From positions 1 to 64,000 of the forward strand of contig NZ_JASHKA010000025.1 in NCBI RefSeq assembly GCF_030732845.1: a stretch of 64,000 nucleotides of DNA, written 5' to 3'. Shown piece after piece: positions 61,870 through 64,000 of the stretch (position 1 is the first letter of the stretch; every line of letters begins with the position of its first letter). The notes beneath the pieces are model-generated. The model saw only the letters and a program-made list of their open reading frames with translations. It ran no database searches and had not been told where the DNA came from. Origin of the DNA: Roseibium sp. MMSF_3544. GTDB lineage: Bacteria > Pseudomonadota > Alphaproteobacteria > Rhizobiales > Stappiaceae. A program made the position numbers and the translations under genes.

Positions 61870-62874
61870 ATGAAACTCACCAAGATAGCCACATTTGCAA
61901 TTGCAGGCGCTGCACTCGCCTATGCCGCAGGCACTGCTGCGGCGGCCGACCTGACACTGCGTTTCGGTCATCTGGGCGCTGAAGACACGGCCTATCAGGC
62001 CGGTGCCGAGGAATTCAAGAAGCTCGCCGAGGAGTACTCGGACGGCGCGATCGAAGTGCAGATCTTCCCCAACGGCGTGCTGGGTGACGAAGGCCAGCTC
62101 TTCGAGCAGCAAATGGCCGGCGCCCTCGACATTTCGATCGTAAACCCGGGCAAGATCACCGATTTCGCACCAACTGCCAATATATTCACCTTCCCGTTCC
62201 TTTATCGCGATGAAGATCATTGGAACGCGGTGCTGTCCGGTGATGTCGGCCGGGACATTGCAGAGCTGATCGCCGGCGAAAGCGGTGTGAACATCATCGG
62301 TTATTTCGGCGGCGGCAAGCGTCAGGTCGTTTCCAACCGCCCGCTGAACTCGCTGGATGATCTGGCCGACATGAAGCTGCGCACAAACCCGACCGATCCG
62401 CTCATCGCGTCCTGGAGTGCGCTGGGAACGCGGCCGACCAACTTTGCCTGGAACGAGATCTACACCGGTCTCCAGCTCGGTGCGATCGACGGCCTGCTGA
62501 ACGAGGCCGAATGGATCCACCGCATGCGCTTCCACGAGGTCGCTCCGCATATCGGTCTGTCCGAACACGACATCACCGTTAGGCTGGTGACCTTCTCAGG
62601 CGCGACCTGGGACCGGATGACCGACGAACAGCGTGAAATCGTGCTGCGTGCCGGTGCCGAGGCGTCAGAACTCGCGCGTCAGGTCCAGCTTCGTCAGGAT
62701 GCCGAGGCCATGGAACTTCTGAAGAAAGAAGGCGCGACGCTCTACGAAATGGATCGCGAAAAAATGCAGGAACTCGTTCGTCCCGCCGTTCTGGAAGTGG
62801 CTGGCCGCATGGGACTGGCTGATCTTTACAGCCGCATCCAGTCAAGCGCCGGCGACGTGAGCACTGGCAACTAA
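61870..62874 (+). CDS. dctP: TRAP transporter solute-binding protein
   Basis: 334 residues from ATG 61870, with GGGAGG upstream. A signal peptide (IAGAALAYAAGTAAA) precedes a DctP-type fold: LTLRFGHLGAEDTAYQAGAE, then NGVLGDEGQLFEQQMAGALD, and the ligand-carboxylate region MKLRTNPTDPLIASWSALGT containing the conserved Arg, with NEIYTGLQLGAIDGL. It binds an organic acid, probably a sugar acid, in the periplasm and delivers it to the DctQM permease. Confidence 0.96.
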   Translation: MKLTKIATFAIAGAALAYAAGTAAAADLTLRFGHLGAEDTAYQAGAEEFKKLAEEYSDGAIEVQIFPNGVLGDEGQLFEQQMAGALDISIVNPGKITDFAPTANIFTFPFLYRDEDHWNAVLSGDVGRDIAELIAGESGVNIIGYFGGGKRQVVSNRPLNSLDDLADMKLRTNPTDPLIASWSALGTRPTNFAWNEIYTGLQLGAIDGLLNEAEWIHRMRFHEVAPHIGLSEHDITVRLVTFSGATWDRMTDEQREIVLRAGAEASELARQVQLRQDAEAMELLKKEGATLYEMDREKMQELVRPAVLEVAGRMGLADLYSRIQSSAGDVSTGN

Positions 62875-62886
62875 GCCAAAACACCT

Positions 62887-62913
62887 GGACCCGTCCTGAC
62901 AACGGGCGGGTCC
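62887..62913 (+). promoter_or_regulatory. Hairpin between dctP and dctQ
   Basis: 10-bp stem GGACCCGTCC / GGGCGGGTCC with one G-T wobble and a 7-base loop. Such stems after binding-protein genes commonly stabilise the upstream mRNA or partly terminate, giving more binding protein than permease. Confidence 0.5.
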
Positions 62914-62978
62914 GGACCATCTCAAGAACAAACGAATTCGCACGGTTCTGCCACCGCAGACCGAAGGGAGGATGCGTC

Positions 62979-63560
62979 ATGCTGCGCGGTCTCGACACCT
63001 TCAATCGCGGCCTCGAAAAGGTGCTGGAATGGGTGCTGCTGGCACTTCTGGCCTTTTTCCTGAGCCTTATTCTCTACCAGATCGTCAGCCGCAACCTGCC
63101 TGTTCTGCCCCCGATCTACTGGACGGAAGAGTTCTCACGGTTCGCCTTCCAGTGGACGATCATGCTCGGCACGGCACTCGGTGTTTATCATTCCGATCAC
63201 TTCGTCCTGGACGCCTTTCCGAAGAACTCCCGGATGGACCGGTTCACAAGGTACCTGCGCGAAATCGTGCTGGTGCTCATCGCGATCTTTTTCATCTGGT
63301 CCGGTTGGGAATTCGCCGAAACCGGCTGGCGGCGGCGTTCCACGGCTGCCCAGCTTCCGATGTTCTGGATCTATGTGTGCTTCTTCACGGCCGGTGTCGT
63401 CATGGCGCTGTTCATGCTCCAGCGCGTCCTGACCCTTCTGACCAAGGGGCTCGACAAGATGGAACTGGAGCTGAATTCGCTTCCTCCCGAAGAAATCGCG
63501 CTGCGCGAAGGCGATCTGGACCCCGACGGTCCGCTCCGCCACAAGGACGAGGATCGCTGA
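62979..63560 (+). CDS. dctQ: TRAP transporter small permease
   Basis: 193 residues with four membrane helices (VLEWVLLALLAFFLSLILYQ, TIMLGTALGVYHSDHFVLDA, LREIVLVLIAIFFIWSGWEF, VCFFTAGVVMALFMLQRVLT). The W-T-E-E-F-S-R-F-A-F-Q-W segment is typical of DctQ. A hydrophilic charged C-terminus follows. It ends one base before the dctM start. Confidence 0.93.
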   Translation: MLRGLDTFNRGLEKVLEWVLLALLAFFLSLILYQIVSRNLPVLPPIYWTEEFSRFAFQWTIMLGTALGVYHSDHFVLDAFPKNSRMDRFTRYLREIVLVLIAIFFIWSGWEFAETGWRRRSTAAQLPMFWIYVCFFTAGVVMALFMLQRVLTLLTKGLDKMELELNSLPPEEIALREGDLDPDGPLRHKDEDR

Positions 63561-63561
63561 C

Positions 63562-64000
63562 ATGCTGGGCTCTGATTTCTATTTCCTCTTCCCCTGGCTG
63601 TTGTTCGGCCTGCTGTTTCTCTACATCGCTCTCGGCATCCCGATCGCGTTCAGCCTCGTGCTGACGGCCATCACCATGGTCGTTCTCGACGATCGCGTCA
63701 CAGCCTGGGTCGTGTTCCAGCGCATGTACAACGGCATGGACAGTTTCGTGCTTCTTGCGGTTCCGATCTTCCTTCTCGCCGGCAACCTCATCAACAAGGC
63801 GGAGGTAACCGACAAACTCATAAGGTTCGCCTTGAACATTTTCGGACGTTTCAGAGGCGCGCTTGCCAATGTGAACGTTGCCGTATCGATCATGTTTGCA
63901 GGTGTCTCGGGATCGTCGACCGCCGATTCCGCAGGTGTCGGTGCCATCTTGATCCCGTCGATGAAGCGTGAGGGATATCCGACCCCGTTTGCGGTAGCCG
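63562..64000 (+). CDS. dctM: TRAP transporter large permease (partial)
   Basis: First 146 codons of the large permease; the gene runs off the window. The start ATG 63562 follows the dctQ stop directly. Helices FLFPWLLFGLLFLYIALGIP and SFVLLAVPIFLLAGNLINKA, and the family motif VAVSIMFAGVSGSSTADSAG, identify DctM. It forms the Na+-coupled transport channel. Confidence 0.95.
   Translation, partial: MLGSDFYFLFPWLLFGLLFLYIALGIPIAFSLVLTAITMVVLDDRVTAWVVFQRMYNGMDSFVLLAVPIFLLAGNLINKAEVTDKLIRFALNIFGRFRGALANVNVAVSIMFAGVSGSSTADSAGVGAILIPSMKREGYPTPFAVA

Overview
The window looks like chromosomal DNA of a marine alphaproteobacterium of the Hyphomicrobiales, most likely Stappiaceae (Roseibium/Labrenzia/Stappia type). 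This is inferred from recognised family content: Usg, DUF1491, DUF2336, DUF5330, YcgN, a MucR/Ros regulator, a small protein carrying a VILFPGVRYER-like motif, an Mrp antiporter operon and a TRAP transporter, all in fairly GC-rich DNA. I found no rRNA, tRNA or CRISPR array.

Layout. 1-7.7 kb: 3' truncated pyruvate phosphate dikinase, a TPR protein, ispE, a long-chain polyprenyl diphosphate synthase, a DUF2007 protein and a TrmN6-like methyltransferase. 7.7-13 kb: Usg, a short non-autonomous insertion element, a small cytochrome c, a MoxR/CoxE-like AAA-VWA pair, a PepSY plus haem-membrane pair and an L,D-transpeptidase. 13-19.6 kb: YceI protein, amino-acid binding protein, flavin reductase, P1 peptidase, DUF3833, an MltF-like lytic transglycosylase and a YcgN protein. 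19.8-32.6 kb: a class A PBP coupled to a DUF1214/DUF1254 membrane pair, a TPR-sulfotransferase, a lipoprotein, small conserved proteins, a peptidoglycan-binding protein with a degenerate sensor kinase, SufE and MucR. 32.9-38.9 kb: complete mnhABCDEFG (Mrp Na+/H+ antiporter) operon. 39-45.9 kb: degenerate PAS-GGDEF protein, MsrB, MAPEG protein, XRE regulator, FG-GAP-like protein, a divergent HxlR/NmrA pair with its operator, and an MFS transporter. 45.9-49.7 kb: a BtuCDF-type ABC importer with a DUF1636 protein, behind a cobalamin riboswitch, a 33-codon small ORF and a Zur-like palindrome. 49.8-51.8 kb: Na/Pi symporter-PhoU protein plus STAS protein. 52-60.4 kb: NTF2-like protein, alpha/beta hydrolase, MMPL/RND permease, a small exported protein, then a putative isoprenoid-tailoring locus: FAD-dependent epoxidase-like enzyme, GGPP-synthase-like enzyme and, convergently, a cytochrome P450. 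60.7-64 kb: LacI regulator with an operator inside its promoter, followed by a TRAP transporter that runs off the window.

The most interesting points are: (a) the compact FAD enzyme/GGPP synthase/P450 locus, a candidate undescribed diterpenoid or prenyl-tailoring pathway without a recognised cyclase; (b) the layered leader of the B12-type importer; (c) a short element with about 30 bp terminal inverted repeats whose two copies (one intact, one truncated) both sit on a CTAG that forms the stop codon of the neighbouring gene; (d) several signalling proteins that keep the fold but have lost key catalytic residues.
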